DNA of 64,000 nt, from assembly GCF_964332355.1 (NCBI RefSeq), contig NZ_OZ201293.1, positions 3,100,001-3,164,000 of the forward strand, given 5' to 3'. The stretch comes from Imbroritus primus (GTDB taxonomy: Bacteria > Pseudomonadota > Gammaproteobacteria > Burkholderiales > Burkholderiaceae). Under the pieces are notes generated by a model. That model saw nothing but the letters and a program-made list of their open reading frames with translations, had not been told where the DNA came from and did not search any database. This document shows positions 25,440-34,117 of the stretch, piece after piece. The position numbers and the translations under genes are program-made. Within the stretch, counting starts at the first letter, position 1, and every line of letters starts with the position of its first letter.

Positions 25440-26630
25440 TCACGCGACGCGGATACCCCGTTCGCTGCCGATCGCACGCGCGATCACGATCTGCAGGATC
25501 TGGCTGGTGCCTTCGTAAAGGCGCAGCAGGCGGGCATCGCGGTACATGCGTTCGATTGGATAATCCGCGACGTAGCCAGCGCCGCCGAACACCTGCACTA
25601 CCCGGTCCGCCACCCGGCACAGCATTTCTGAGGCGAAGTATTTCGCCGCGGCAGCTTCTTTCACCGCCGTGCGCGTCAGGTCGAGCTGGCGCGCGGCCGC
25701 CAGGGTCATGGCGCGTGCTGCCTGGATCTCGGTTTCCGAATCCGCGAGCATCCCCTGGATCAACTGAAAGTCGATGATCGCCTTGCCAAACTGCTGGCGT
25801 TCGCCGGCATACGCCACGGCTTCATCAAGCAAGCGCTGGGCCATGCCGACGCCCATCGCCGCGATATTGATGCGGCCGTGATCGAGCGTCTTCATGGCGG
25901 TGCGGAAACCACGCCCTTCCTCGCCGCCGATCAGGCGCTCGGCCGGCACACGCACGTTCTCGAAGATCACGTCGGCGATCTGCGAGCCGCGATGACCCAT
26001 CTTCTTTTCCGGCTTGCCCACCGTCAGGCCTGGCGTATTGCGGTCGACGATGAAGGCGCTGACGCCCGATGCACCAGGTTTGGACTGGTCGGTACGCGCC
26101 ATCACGGTGAAGACGTCCGCCCGCGGTGCATTCGTGATGAAACGCTTGGTGCCGTTCAGCACGTAATGATCGCCATCGCGGTCCGCGCGCGTCTTCAGGC
26201 TGCCGGCATCCGAGCCGGCGCTCGGCTCAGTGAGCGCGAACGCGCCGATCAACTCGCCGCTGGCGAGGCGCGGCAGGAACTCGGCCTTCTGTTCCGGCGT
26301 GCCATCCAGCGAGATGGCGCGAGAACCGATGCCCAGGTTCGAGCTGTAGACATAGCGGAAAGCCGGCGAACTGAGGCTGATGGCCATCTGGAAACGCGCC
26401 TGCTGTTCGGCGCTCAAGCCGCTGCCGCCGAATTCCGGCGCGATCGACAGGCCGAAGAAACCCTGCGCCTTCATCGCCTCGATGATTTCGTCCGGCACGC
26501 GGTCGGTGTCCTCCACCTCCTGTTCGCGCGGGATCAGGTCTTCACGCACGAAACGCTCGATGGCGTCCATCATCTGCGCGAAGCTTTCTTCATCGACATG
26601 CGACACGCTCGCTTGCGAATCTGCGTGCAT
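25440..26630 (-). CDS. Acyl-CoA dehydrogenase (island A)
   Basis: 396 residues, full-length acyl-CoA dehydrogenase: FAD/substrate segments AFALTEPSAGSDAGSLKTRA, LNGTKRFITNAPRA, GVGMAQRLLDEAVAYAGERQQFGKAI and the C-terminal VQVFGGAGYVADYPIERMYRDARLLRLYEGTSQI. The Glu of YEG is at the usual catalytic-base position of short/medium-chain enzymes. It would introduce an alpha-beta double bond into the CoA ester made by the upstream CoA-transferase. Start at 26630 overlaps the preceding stop by one base (TGATG). Confidence 0.92.
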   Translation of the reverse strand: MHADSQASVSHVDEESFAQMMDAIERFVREDLIPREQEVEDTDRVPDEIIEAMKAQGFFGLSIAPEFGGSGLSAEQQARFQMAISLSSPAFRYVYSSNLGIGSRAISLDGTPEQKAEFLPRLASGELIGAFALTEPSAGSDAGSLKTRADRDGDHYVLNGTKRFITNAPRADVFTVMARTDQSKPGASGVSAFIVDRNTPGLTVGKPEKKMGHRGSQIADVIFENVRVPAERLIGGEEGRGFRTAMKTLDHGRINIAAMGVGMAQRLLDEAVAYAGERQQFGKAIIDFQLIQGMLADSETEIQAARAMTLAAARQLDLTRTAVKEAAAAKYFASEMLCRVADRVVQVFGGAGYVADYPIERMYRDARLLRLYEGTSQILQIVIARAIGSERGIRVA

Positions 26631-27853
26631 CAGATCACTCCTTGTTGCTGCATTGTGTTGATGGCCCCGGCATCGAAGCCGAGCGCCTCCAGGACCGCCA
26701 GCGTATCGGCGCCGAGCGCCGGGGCGGCAGCTGTCTGCCCGCGCGGCATGGCGTCGAAGCGGACGGGCTGCTCCACATGGCACATGGCCGGGCCGCTGGC
26801 CGGCTGCTGGCGCACCACGAGGCCGCGTGCCTGCGCGTTGTCGCTGGCAACCGTGGCCGCCACCGACAGCACGGGTGCGGCCGGCACGCCGGCCTCGGTC
26901 AGGCGTCGCACGGCTTCCTGAACCGGCAGGGCCGCTGCCCAGTCTTCGATCAGGCGGGCGAGCGCAGCTTCCTGGCGCTTGCGGTCCTGGTTGGTGGCGA
27001 ATTCCGGGGCGCTTGCCAGCGCCGGCTGGCCGAGCGCCTCGGCGAGCTTGGCGAACAACCGGTTGTTGGCGACCGCGAGCACGAACAATCCATCGGCTGC
27101 GCGGAACGCGCCGAACGGTGCGGAATTGGCATGGCGATTACCCTGCCGCACGGCGGTGGCACCGGCCATGACCCGCGACACCAGCGTCGGCATCATGCTC
27201 AGCAGGCAGTCGTACATCGCCACGTCGAGATAGCGTCCGCGCCCGGTGCGCTCGCGCTGCCACAGGGCCGCCATCACGCCCCACGAGGCGAACATGCCGG
27301 CGGCCACATCGGCCACCGATTCGCCGACGAGGGTCGGCGCGCCCTCCGGGTCGCCGGTCACGTCCATCAGGCCGGACAGCGCCTGGATCACCGTGTCGTA
27401 GGCCGGCTGTTCGGCCCACGGGCCACTCTGGCCGAAACCGGAGATGCTGCAATACACGAGGCCGGGATTGAGCGCCGACAGCGCGCCGTAGCCGATGCCG
27501 AGCCGGTCGGCCACGCCCGGCTTGAAGTTCTCGATGACCACGTCGGCCCAGCCGGCGAGGCGCGCGATCACGTCGCGCGCGCCGGCCTGCTTGAGGTTGA
27601 GCCGCACGCTGCGCTTGCCGCGATTGACGAAGGCAAAGTTGGCACTGTGCCCCTCCACCTGCAAACCCATCTGCCGGTAGTCGTCGCCTTCGAACGGTTC
27701 GACCTTGATCACCTCCGCGCCGGCGTCCGCCAGCATGGCCGTGCAGAACGGTCCGGCCAGCACGCGCGTGAAATCGAGCACCTTCAGGCCATGCAGCGGC
27801 GGCATGGCATCGGCGGCGTCCGCTGCGATCGTCGATGTCGTCGATATCGTCAT
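26630..27853 (-). CDS. Class III CoA-transferase, CaiB/BaiF family (island A)
   Basis: 407 residues. N-terminal GLKVLDFTRVLAGPFCTAMLADAGAEVIKVEPFEGDDYR and NRGKRSVRLNLK; the catalytic Asp is likely in PAYDTVIQALSGLMD, as in family enzymes. It moves CoA between a donor acyl-CoA and a free acid, a way to activate a carboxylate without ATP. Overlaps its upstream neighbour by 4 nt and the acyl-CoA dehydrogenase by 1 nt, so tightly coupled. Substrate unknown. Confidence 0.92.
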   Translation of the reverse strand: MTISTTSTIAADAADAMPPLHGLKVLDFTRVLAGPFCTAMLADAGAEVIKVEPFEGDDYRQMGLQVEGHSANFAFVNRGKRSVRLNLKQAGARDVIARLAGWADVVIENFKPGVADRLGIGYGALSALNPGLVYCSISGFGQSGPWAEQPAYDTVIQALSGLMDVTGDPEGAPTLVGESVADVAAGMFASWGVMAALWQRERTGRGRYLDVAMYDCLLSMMPTLVSRVMAGATAVRQGNRHANSAPFGAFRAADGLFVLAVANNRLFAKLAEALGQPALASAPEFATNQDRKRQEAALARLIEDWAAALPVQEAVRRLTEAGVPAAPVLSVAATVASDNAQARGLVVRQQPASGPAMCHVEQPVRFDAMPRGQTAAAPALGADTLAVLEALGFDAGAINTMQQQGVI

Positions 27854-28683
27854 GCCGGCACCTGCGTGGACAGCGTGGCGTCGGTCAGCGCAAAGCCGGC
27901 GGCATCCGCAGCTTGCGCGAGCCGGACCAGCGACACGTAATCGTCGGATTGCACGGCGGCGAAACGCGCGAGGCCGAGCGTCGCCAGCAGGGCTGCGCCC
28001 TCGGCATCTTCATGGATCGTCAACAGTGCGGCACGGATACGCTCGCACTGCGCCGGATCGGCATCCCGCGATGCCAAGACCGGCGGAATCGGCGCGGCGG
28101 GCGTCACGGCCAGCGTCTTTACCTGGGTCATCAGTTCAGGCGCATGCTGGCGGAACAGGTCCAGTACGTAGCTATCGACCACGCCGACTTCTGCCTGGCC
28201 ATTCAGCACGGCATCGATGGTTTCGCGCGGGGTTGGGGTCGGCTGCGCGGTTGGCCGGTAGACCGCGTGCGCACCCGCCGGTGCGCTGCTCATCAGATAG
28301 TGGCGCGGCGCGTTGTAGCCCGAGTTCGACTCGGGCAGCATGCAGGCCAGCCGCCCGCCGAACGTGTCGGCCAGGGCTTGTGCGGACGCATCGGCACGCA
28401 CGATGAATTCCGAGTGGTACACCGGGCGGTTGCCGTAGCGCGCCCCGGCGGGTACCGGCGCGGCCAGCAGTTGCCGGCCTGCCGGATCGCAGGCGTAGGG
28501 ATAGCCGCACATGAACACGCAGCCGCAGTCGGGCCGTGCCCACAGCGCGCTGATCGGCGCCGGCGCGGTGTGCTCGACATACTCGAGCGCAACGCCGGCG
28601 CGCTGTGCCACGCGTTCGAACAACGCGCGCCAGGCCGCCGCGAGCGGCGGCGTGACGGCGTACATGCGGGCGTTGGAGATCAT
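27850..28683 (-). CDS. PhnD-like periplasmic-binding-fold protein without a signal peptide
   Basis: 277 residues resembling the phosphate/phosphonate-binding PhnD family (type 2 periplasmic binding fold): FVMCGYPYACDP-like loop (here CVFMCGYPYA), YHSEFIVRADA, then ESNSGYNAPRHYLM, the family's SxSGY-type ligand motif, and EVGVVDSYVLDLF. Unlike true transport receptors it starts MISNARMYAVTPPL with no export signal, and no phn permease or ATPase is present. It may be a cytoplasmic ligand sensor or an enzyme built on this fold. Both ends overlap neighbours by 4 nt, so it is an integral part of island A. Confidence 0.75.
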   Translation of the reverse strand: MISNARMYAVTPPLAAAWRALFERVAQRAGVALEYVEHTAPAPISALWARPDCGCVFMCGYPYACDPAGRQLLAAPVPAGARYGNRPVYHSEFIVRADASAQALADTFGGRLACMLPESNSGYNAPRHYLMSSAPAGAHAVYRPTAQPTPTPRETIDAVLNGQAEVGVVDSYVLDLFRQHAPELMTQVKTLAVTPAAPIPPVLASRDADPAQCERIRAALLTIHEDAEGAALLATLGLARFAAVQSDDYVSLVRLAQAADAAGFALTDATLSTQVPA

Positions 28684-29687
28684 GCGTAGACCAGTTGCTG
28701 ACCGAGACCCATGCGCTCGGCCTTCTTCAGGATGGCGTGGCCGAGGGCGATATCGCTCAGCGACAGGCCGCGGTGCCAGAACAGGTTGGTCTCGTCGTCG
28801 CTTTCACGGCCCGGCTTCTTGCCAGCGATGATTTCGCCGAGTTCGGCGTGCAGGGTCTGCTCCGACAGCTTGCCGGCCTCGACGTGCGCTCGCAGCGAAC
28901 CGAGGATGCCGCCCTTGCACTGGCCCCAGTCGTCGACCACCAGCTTGGTCATGATGTCGGTGAGCGACAGCTCGACCGCGCTCATGGTGCCGTACGGCAC
29001 GACGAAGGCGCCCGGCTTGATCCATTCGGTCTTGAGCAGCGGGGTCGGGCGCTCGAGACGCGAAGCTTCGACCACGATATCGGCATCGCGCACGCACGAT
29101 TCCCAATCTTCCGTCACCACGATTTTCTTGCCCAGGTCGCGCTCCAGGCGCTCGGCAAAGGCATTGCGGCTTTCCGGACGGCGCGAGTGCACGCGGATCT
29201 CGTCGAAGTCGTAGATGCTGTTGAGCAGGCGCACGTTCCAGTACGACGTGCCACGTGCACCGATGTGGCCCAGCACCTTGCTGTTGCGGCGCGCCAGATG
29301 CTTGGCGCCGAGTGCGGTCACCGCGCCAGTACGGGCGTCGGTGATGAAGGTGGCGTCGATCATGGCGATCGGTACGCCGGTACGCGGATTAAAGAGATTC
29401 AGCATGGCCAGCTCGGACGGCAGGCCGACCTTGTAGTTGTCCACAAAGTCACCCACGATCTTCACGCCAGCGAGATTCAGCGGTGCGACATAGCCGCGCA
29501 GCACGTTGAAGTGACCGTTGAACGCCGGATCCGGGCACAGGTGGACACGCGGCTCGATGGTGGTCTGGCCATTGCCTTGCGCCAGCAGGCCCTGCTCCAC
29601 GGCGTCGAGGATTTCCGCATCGGTCATGGCCAGCTTGGCGATGTCCTTGCCGTTGATGTAGGTGAGATTGAGGTTGAGGTCGTTCAT
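28680..29687 (-). CDS. Ornithine cyclodeaminase / mu-crystallin family NAD(P)-dependent enzyme
   Basis: 335 residues. Substrate side: EQGLLAQGNGQTTIEPRVHL; dinucleotide fold: LGHIGARGTSYWNVRLL, VHSRRPESRNAFAE, ADIVVEAS. The family covers ornithine cyclodeaminase, alanine dehydrogenase, ketimine reductases and opine-type enzymes, so the exact reaction cannot be read from sequence. First gene of island A; its TGA overlaps the PhnD-like ATG. ATG at 29687 precedes NDLNLNLTYINGKDIAKLA; the frame open from 29777 is less likely because it overlaps the control region shared with the divergent LysR gene. Confidence 0.85.
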   Translation of the reverse strand: MNDLNLNLTYINGKDIAKLAMTDAEILDAVEQGLLAQGNGQTTIEPRVHLCPDPAFNGHFNVLRGYVAPLNLAGVKIVGDFVDNYKVGLPSELAMLNLFNPRTGVPIAMIDATFITDARTGAVTALGAKHLARRNSKVLGHIGARGTSYWNVRLLNSIYDFDEIRVHSRRPESRNAFAERLERDLGKKIVVTEDWESCVRDADIVVEASRLERPTPLLKTEWIKPGAFVVPYGTMSAVELSLTDIMTKLVVDDWGQCKGGILGSLRAHVEAGKLSEQTLHAELGEIIAGKKPGRESDDETNLFWHRGLSLSDIALGHAILKKAERMGLGQQLVYA

Positions 29688-29926
29688 TGTCGCGTTCCAC
29701 ACTGAGAGAAGTGCCGCATGCCGCGCTTGCGGCATCAGCCTGACCGGCTTGCGCCGTCCCGTTGCTGCAGCCTGCATGGCGGATCCGCTGTGCCGCAGCG
29801 TATGTACCGCGGGGCGCGGCAGCTGCGACGGGCATCCGTCATGCCATCGATGAAAGCAGTGTAGATATTGTCGGATTAACTGTCATATGCTTATATGTAT
29901 GCATGTCTTAACATGGTGTTAATCCC
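29688..29926. promoter_or_regulatory. Divergent control region of island A and its LysR gene
   Basis: A 239-nt gap between divergent genes. The part nearest the regulator (about 29860-29926) is AT-rich compared with everything around it and carries overlapping symmetric stretches (CATATGCTTATATG at 29884-29897, then ATGTATGCAT at 29895-29904), the typical place for LysR-type binding. Confidence 0.45.
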
Positions 29927-30826
29927 GTGAAACTGAATCTCCGCCAGATCGAGGTGTTCCGCGCGGTGATGCTGACCGGTTCGGTGGTCGGCGCCTCCAA
30001 GCTGCTGTATGTCTCGCAGCCTGCCATCAGCCGCCTGATCGCGCACACCGAACAGCGTCTCGGCTTCGAGCTGTTCCTGCGCACCAAGGGCCGCCTCTAT
30101 CCCACGCCCGAGGCGCGCCGCCTGCTGAGTGAAGTGAATGTGGTGTACGAAGGCGTCGAACGCGTGAACGAGGTCGCCGACGATCTGGCCGCCAACCGCA
30201 CCGGCAGCCTGCGCATCTCGTGCAGCCCGAATCTCGGACAGACGGCGCTGCCGCGCGCCATCGCCCAGTTCCGAGCGGCGCATCCGGCGGTACGCGTGGT
30301 GGTGCGCTCGCAGATCCCCACCAATATGCTGCAAGCACTGCTGTCCGGGCAGGTCGATCTGGCCGTGTCCAATATGCCTATCGTGCATCCCAACCTGACC
30401 TCGCAGCTGCTGGTGAAAAATCCGATCGTCGCGCTCATTCCGGAAGGCCACCGGCTCAGCACGCGGGCGTGGGTACGGCCGGCCGAGCTGGCGAGCGAGG
30501 TGCTGATCGGCTACCGGCAGAACGTGCCCTTCGGCCTGCTGATCCACGAGATCTTCGCGAGCCTCGACGAACCGCCCGAGATGCAGATGGAAGTGGACCA
30601 GGCGCAGATCGCCCGTGCCATGGCCCAGGTGGGCGCGGGCATCGCGCTGGTCGATGCGATGACGGTGTTCGGCGAGCCGCGCGACGGCTGCGTGGCGGTG
30701 CCCGTGCGCACCAAGGTCAATGCCTCGGTGCAGATCTTTCACCTGCAGACGGAGGCGCTGTCGCGGCTGGCGCAGGAGTTCGTGGAAATGCTGATGACGG
30801 TGATTGCGCCGGACGCGCAGAAGTAA
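29927..30826 (+). CDS. LysR-family regulator of island A
   Basis: 299 residues. N-terminal helix-turn-helix LNLRQIEVFRAVMLTGSVVGASKLL / SQPAISRLIAHTEQRLGFELF, then a LysR substrate domain (about 90-295: LRISCSPNLGQTALPRAIAQFRA, QVDLAVSNMP). Starts at GTG 29927. Divergent from the ornithine cyclodeaminase homologue 239 nt away, so it most likely controls island A; the effector is presumably the island's substrate or an intermediate. Confidence 0.9.
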   Translation: MKLNLRQIEVFRAVMLTGSVVGASKLLYVSQPAISRLIAHTEQRLGFELFLRTKGRLYPTPEARRLLSEVNVVYEGVERVNEVADDLAANRTGSLRISCSPNLGQTALPRAIAQFRAAHPAVRVVVRSQIPTNMLQALLSGQVDLAVSNMPIVHPNLTSQLLVKNPIVALIPEGHRLSTRAWVRPAELASEVLIGYRQNVPFGLLIHEIFASLDEPPEMQMEVDQAQIARAMAQVGAGIALVDAMTVFGEPRDGCVAVPVRTKVNASVQIFHLQTEALSRLAQEFVEMLMTVIAPDAQK

Positions 30827-30848
30827 TGCGCCCCTGCCCGGGCGGCCG

Positions 30849-31742
30849 TTACGCGCCCGGCGCGTTCTCGCACAGCGTGTCGATCAGTTGGGCGACGAAC
30901 GGGCTGCCCAGGGACTGCTCGCGCAGGCAGATCTGCAGGTGGCGCATGGCCCAGGGTTCGTCGAGATCGAGCACGGCCAGATGCTGCCGGTCGGCCTGCT
31001 CGAGCGCGGAACGCGGCACCACGCCGATGCCGGCGCCGGAAGCGACCAGTTGCGCAATGGCGCGGTAGCCCGACACCTGCACGCGCACATCGAGCTTGCC
31101 GCCGAGCGCGGCCGCGTGATTGGCCAGGAAGGTGTGCAGCGCCATGCCCGATTGCAGGCTGACGAACGGCTCGCTCAGGCAGACACTGAAGTTGCAGTGG
31201 CGGAGCGCCGCGAGCGGATTGGACAGTGGCACCAGCAGCACCAGCTCGTCCTCCCGGTAGGGCAGATAGCGCAGTTCCGGATGCGGCTGCTCCACGGCGA
31301 TCACGCCGAGATCGGCCCGTCCCGCGACGACGGCCGCCACGATATCCAGGCTGGGCCGTTCCTCGAGCGTGATGCGTACCGCCGCATGGCGTGCAAAGAA
31401 CCGCGCCAGGTCGGCCGGGAGGTGGCTGCTGATGGCATTGTTGTTGGCGAACAGCGTGATGTGGCCCTTGATGCCGCGCGCGAAGGGCAGCAGGTCAGCG
31501 TGCATCTGCTCGAGCTGCGCGAGGCAGCGGCGCACATGCTCGACCATCACCGCGCCGGCATGCGTCAGTTCGACGCCGTGCGCGCGCCGCCGCAGCAAGG
31601 GCGCGCCGATCGTTTCCTCGAGTCCCTTGATGCGCAGGCTCACCGAGGACGGCGACAGATAACAGCGGGCCGCTCCGCGCGACAGGCTCCGCGCTTCCGC
31701 CACCGCCAGGAAAACCTTCAGATCGGTCAGGTCGTAGTGCAT
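30849..31742 (-). CDS. LysR-family regulator of island B
   Basis: 297 residues. MHYDLTDLKVFLAVAEARSLSRGAARCYLSPSSVSLRIKGLEETIG is the helix-turn-helix region; the ligand domain follows (GHITLFANNNAISSHLPADLARFF, GRADLGVIAVEQPHPELRYLPY). The start at 31742 gives family length; the frame is open to 31877 but extends into the divergent CoA-transferase gene. 126 nt separate it from that gene, which it probably regulates. Converges with the island A regulator (22 nt gap). Confidence 0.9.
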   Translation of the reverse strand: MHYDLTDLKVFLAVAEARSLSRGAARCYLSPSSVSLRIKGLEETIGAPLLRRRAHGVELTHAGAVMVEHVRRCLAQLEQMHADLLPFARGIKGHITLFANNNAISSHLPADLARFFARHAAVRITLEERPSLDIVAAVVAGRADLGVIAVEQPHPELRYLPYREDELVLLVPLSNPLAALRHCNFSVCLSEPFVSLQSGMALHTFLANHAAALGGKLDVRVQVSGYRAIAQLVASGAGIGVVPRSALEQADRQHLAVLDLDEPWAMRHLQICLREQSLGSPFVAQLIDTLCENAPGA

Positions 31743-31868
31743 GGGTCGGACTCCGTCCCGGGCCGGACCATCGCACAGTCCGTGTGGGCCACTGATTTTG
31801 TATTTAACAAAATCACAGTTTGCCAGATATCGCTTGTTCCGTACCGGCATCAGACAGACACTCGCCCC

Positions 31869-33059
31869 ATGGACCACGATACTTTGTCAAACCCCAATTC
31901 ACCCGCAGACCCGACGCCCAAGCCGCTGGCCGGCGTGCTGGTCGTCACGCTCGAGCAGGCGCTGGCGGCGCCGCTTGCCACGTGCCGGCTGGCCGACATG
32001 GGCGCACGGGTCATCAAGATCGAGCGCGCCGAAGGCGATTTTGCACGCGGCTATGACCGGGCCGCCAACGGCGAGGCCTCGTATTTCGTCTGGACCAACC
32101 GCGGCAAGGAGTCGGTCACGCTGGATTTCAAGCAGCCTGCCGACCGCGCCGTGCTCGAGGCCCTGCTGGCGCAAGCCGATGTCTTCGTGCAGAACCTTGC
32201 GCCCGGCGCGCTGGCGCGCGTCGGCCTGGACAGTGAAACGCTGCGCACCCGTCATCCGCGTCTCATCACCTGCGACATCACCGGTTACGGCACCAGCGGC
32301 CCGGCCAGCACGCTCAAGGCCTACGACCTGCTGGTGCAGTGCGAAAGCGGCCTGGCGGGCATCACCGGCACACCGGAGGCGTGCGGACGCATCGGCGTGT
32401 CGATCTGCGATATCGGCGCGGGCCTCAACGCGGCCATCGGCATCCTCTCTGCCCTCGCATCACGCGAGCGTACCGGCGCCGGTTGCGGCGTTTCCGTTTC
32501 CCTGTTCGACGGAGCCGCCGACTGGATGACGGTACCCTACGTCCACGAACGCTACGGCAGCGGCGCACCGACGCGCCAGGGACTGCAACATCCCTCGATC
32601 GCGCCCTATGGCGCATACACCACGCGCGACGGCAGCAGCGTGGTGATCAGCATCCAGAACGAGCGCGAATGGCGCAATTTCTGCACGACCTTTCTGCAAC
32701 AGGAAGCGGCGGCACACGACGAACGCTTCTCCAGCAATTACCAGCGCGTGCAGCATCGGCCTGCACTGGATGCGCTCCTTGCCGGACGGTTCGGCGAACT
32801 GGATCTGGCCGAGGCGCTGGAGCGCCTGGAGGCCGCGAACACGGCCTACGGGCAGGTGCGCTCGGTGGCCGAACTGGGGGAGCATCCGGCGCTGCGCAAA
32901 TGGCCCATGACGGTGGGCGACCGGACGCTCGACCTGATTGCGCCGCCGGTGCGTGCGCCTTGGGATAGCGGACGGTTCGCTGCCGCGCCGGCCCTGAACG
33001 AGCATGGCGCGGCCGTGCGTGCCGAATTCCTGCCCGCAGGCCACGAGGTGTCGCCGTGA
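31869..33059 (+). CDS. Class III CoA-transferase, CaiB/BaiF family (island B)
   Basis: 396 residues: LAGVLVVTLEQALAAPLATCRLADMGARVIKIE (note EQALAAP where many members have DxTRVLAGP), NRGKESVTLDFK, TSGPASTLKAYDLLVQCESGL with the probable catalytic Asp in KAYDLL. Homologues include succinyl-CoA:itaconate and mesaconyl-CoA transferases, but specificity cannot be fixed. The stop overlaps the next gene's GTG (GTGA). A frame open upstream to 30804 is antisense to the LysR gene and is discarded. Confidence 0.9.
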   Translation: MDHDTLSNPNSPADPTPKPLAGVLVVTLEQALAAPLATCRLADMGARVIKIERAEGDFARGYDRAANGEASYFVWTNRGKESVTLDFKQPADRAVLEALLAQADVFVQNLAPGALARVGLDSETLRTRHPRLITCDITGYGTSGPASTLKAYDLLVQCESGLAGITGTPEACGRIGVSICDIGAGLNAAIGILSALASRERTGAGCGVSVSLFDGAADWMTVPYVHERYGSGAPTRQGLQHPSIAPYGAYTTRDGSSVVISIQNEREWRNFCTTFLQQEAAAHDERFSSNYQRVQHRPALDALLAGRFGELDLAEALERLEAANTAYGQVRSVAELGEHPALRKWPMTVGDRTLDLIAPPVRAPWDSGRFAAAPALNEHGAAVRAEFLPAGHEVSP

Positions 33060-33931
33060 GCCGCGCGCAACCCGCAGAGGGCCACGCCATCGACCTGGAC
33101 TACCTGCGCACCTGGATCGGCCGCGAATCGGTGAGCGAAGACACGCTCTCGGTCCGCCATGCACGGTTGATGGCGGCCACGCTCGGCCTGCCGCAGACGC
33201 AATTCACGGTAGGCACGCCGCTGCCACCGCTGTGGCACTGGCTCTATTTTCTGGAGGGCCTGCCGCCCGCCGAACTCGGTCGCGACGGCCATCCTGCGCG
33301 CGGCGGCTTCCTGCCGCCGGTGCCGCTGGAAAACCGCATGTGGGCCGGTGGCCGGCTCGAATTCCATGCCCCGGTGGCGCTCGGGAGAACGGTGCGCAAG
33401 CGCTCCACCGTGACCTCCGTGGAGCACAAGCGCGGCCGTAGCGGCAATCTGGTCTTCGTCACCGTGCGCCACGACATTCTCGATGGCGACACGGTGGCCA
33501 TCACCGAAGATCACGACATCGTCTACCGCCAGCCGGCGCCGCCCGGCACGGCGCGCGCGACGGTGGCCGAGATGCCGACACCGAGCCACAGCGAGCGCTT
33601 CGAGGCCACCTCGACAATGCTGTTCCGCTACTCGGCGCTGACTTTCAACGGCCACCGCATCCATTACGACGTGGATTATTGCCGCAATGTCGAAGGCTAT
33701 TCGAACCTGGTCGTGCACGGTCCGCTGCAGGCCACGCTGCTGGCCGACCTGGCCACGCGGCTGGGCACGCGGCCGCTACGCCAGTTCCGTTACCGTGGCG
33801 TGCAGCCCAATCTCCTCGGCACGCCGCTGACCATCAATGCAGCGCCCAGCGGCGACGGCATGACGCTGTGGACTGCGCAGCCGGACGGCACGGTGTCGAT
33901 GCAGGCCGAGACGGTGTTTCAAAGCGCATGA
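33056..33931 (+). CDS. Hot-dog hydratase (mesaconyl-C4-CoA hydratase / HTD2-like)
   Basis: 291 residues. N-terminal FAS1-like dehydratase domain (residues 10-150: WIGRESVSEDTLSVRHARLMAATLGL, PPLWHWLYFLEGLP, HPARGGFLPPVPLENRMWAGG) and a second hot-dog part with FRYSALTFNGHRIHYDVDYCRNVEGYSNLVVHGPLQATLLADL. This is the family of mesaconyl-C4-CoA and itaconyl-CoA hydratases. It would add water across the double bond of the CoA ester made by the upstream enzyme. Starts with GTG at 33056 inside the previous stop. Confidence 0.85.
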   Translation: MSRAQPAEGHAIDLDYLRTWIGRESVSEDTLSVRHARLMAATLGLPQTQFTVGTPLPPLWHWLYFLEGLPPAELGRDGHPARGGFLPPVPLENRMWAGGRLEFHAPVALGRTVRKRSTVTSVEHKRGRSGNLVFVTVRHDILDGDTVAITEDHDIVYRQPAPPGTARATVAEMPTPSHSERFEATSTMLFRYSALTFNGHRIHYDVDYCRNVEGYSNLVVHGPLQATLLADLATRLGTRPLRQFRYRGVQPNLLGTPLTINAAPSGDGMTLWTAQPDGTVSMQAETVFQSA

Positions 33932-34117
33932 AGACGCTGCCCGTATCCACGCGAACGTTGCCGTTCGTTCCCGGCAGGCTCCCCGAGTGCCTCGAGGCAC
34001 TGCCGAACCCACCCCCGCCATGCACAACCCGACGACATCGGAATCGTCATTCACAGCAGCGTGCATGACATAGAAAAGATCCCGGCAGGGACGTCATTTC
34101 CACATCAAGGAGCTGGT

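Noticed and set aside
31869..33931. Calling the island B enzymes outright an itaconate degradation operon
   Set aside because: The families fit, but specificity within CaiB/BaiF and MmgE/PrpD cannot be read by eye and the lyase is absent; kept as a hypothesis only.
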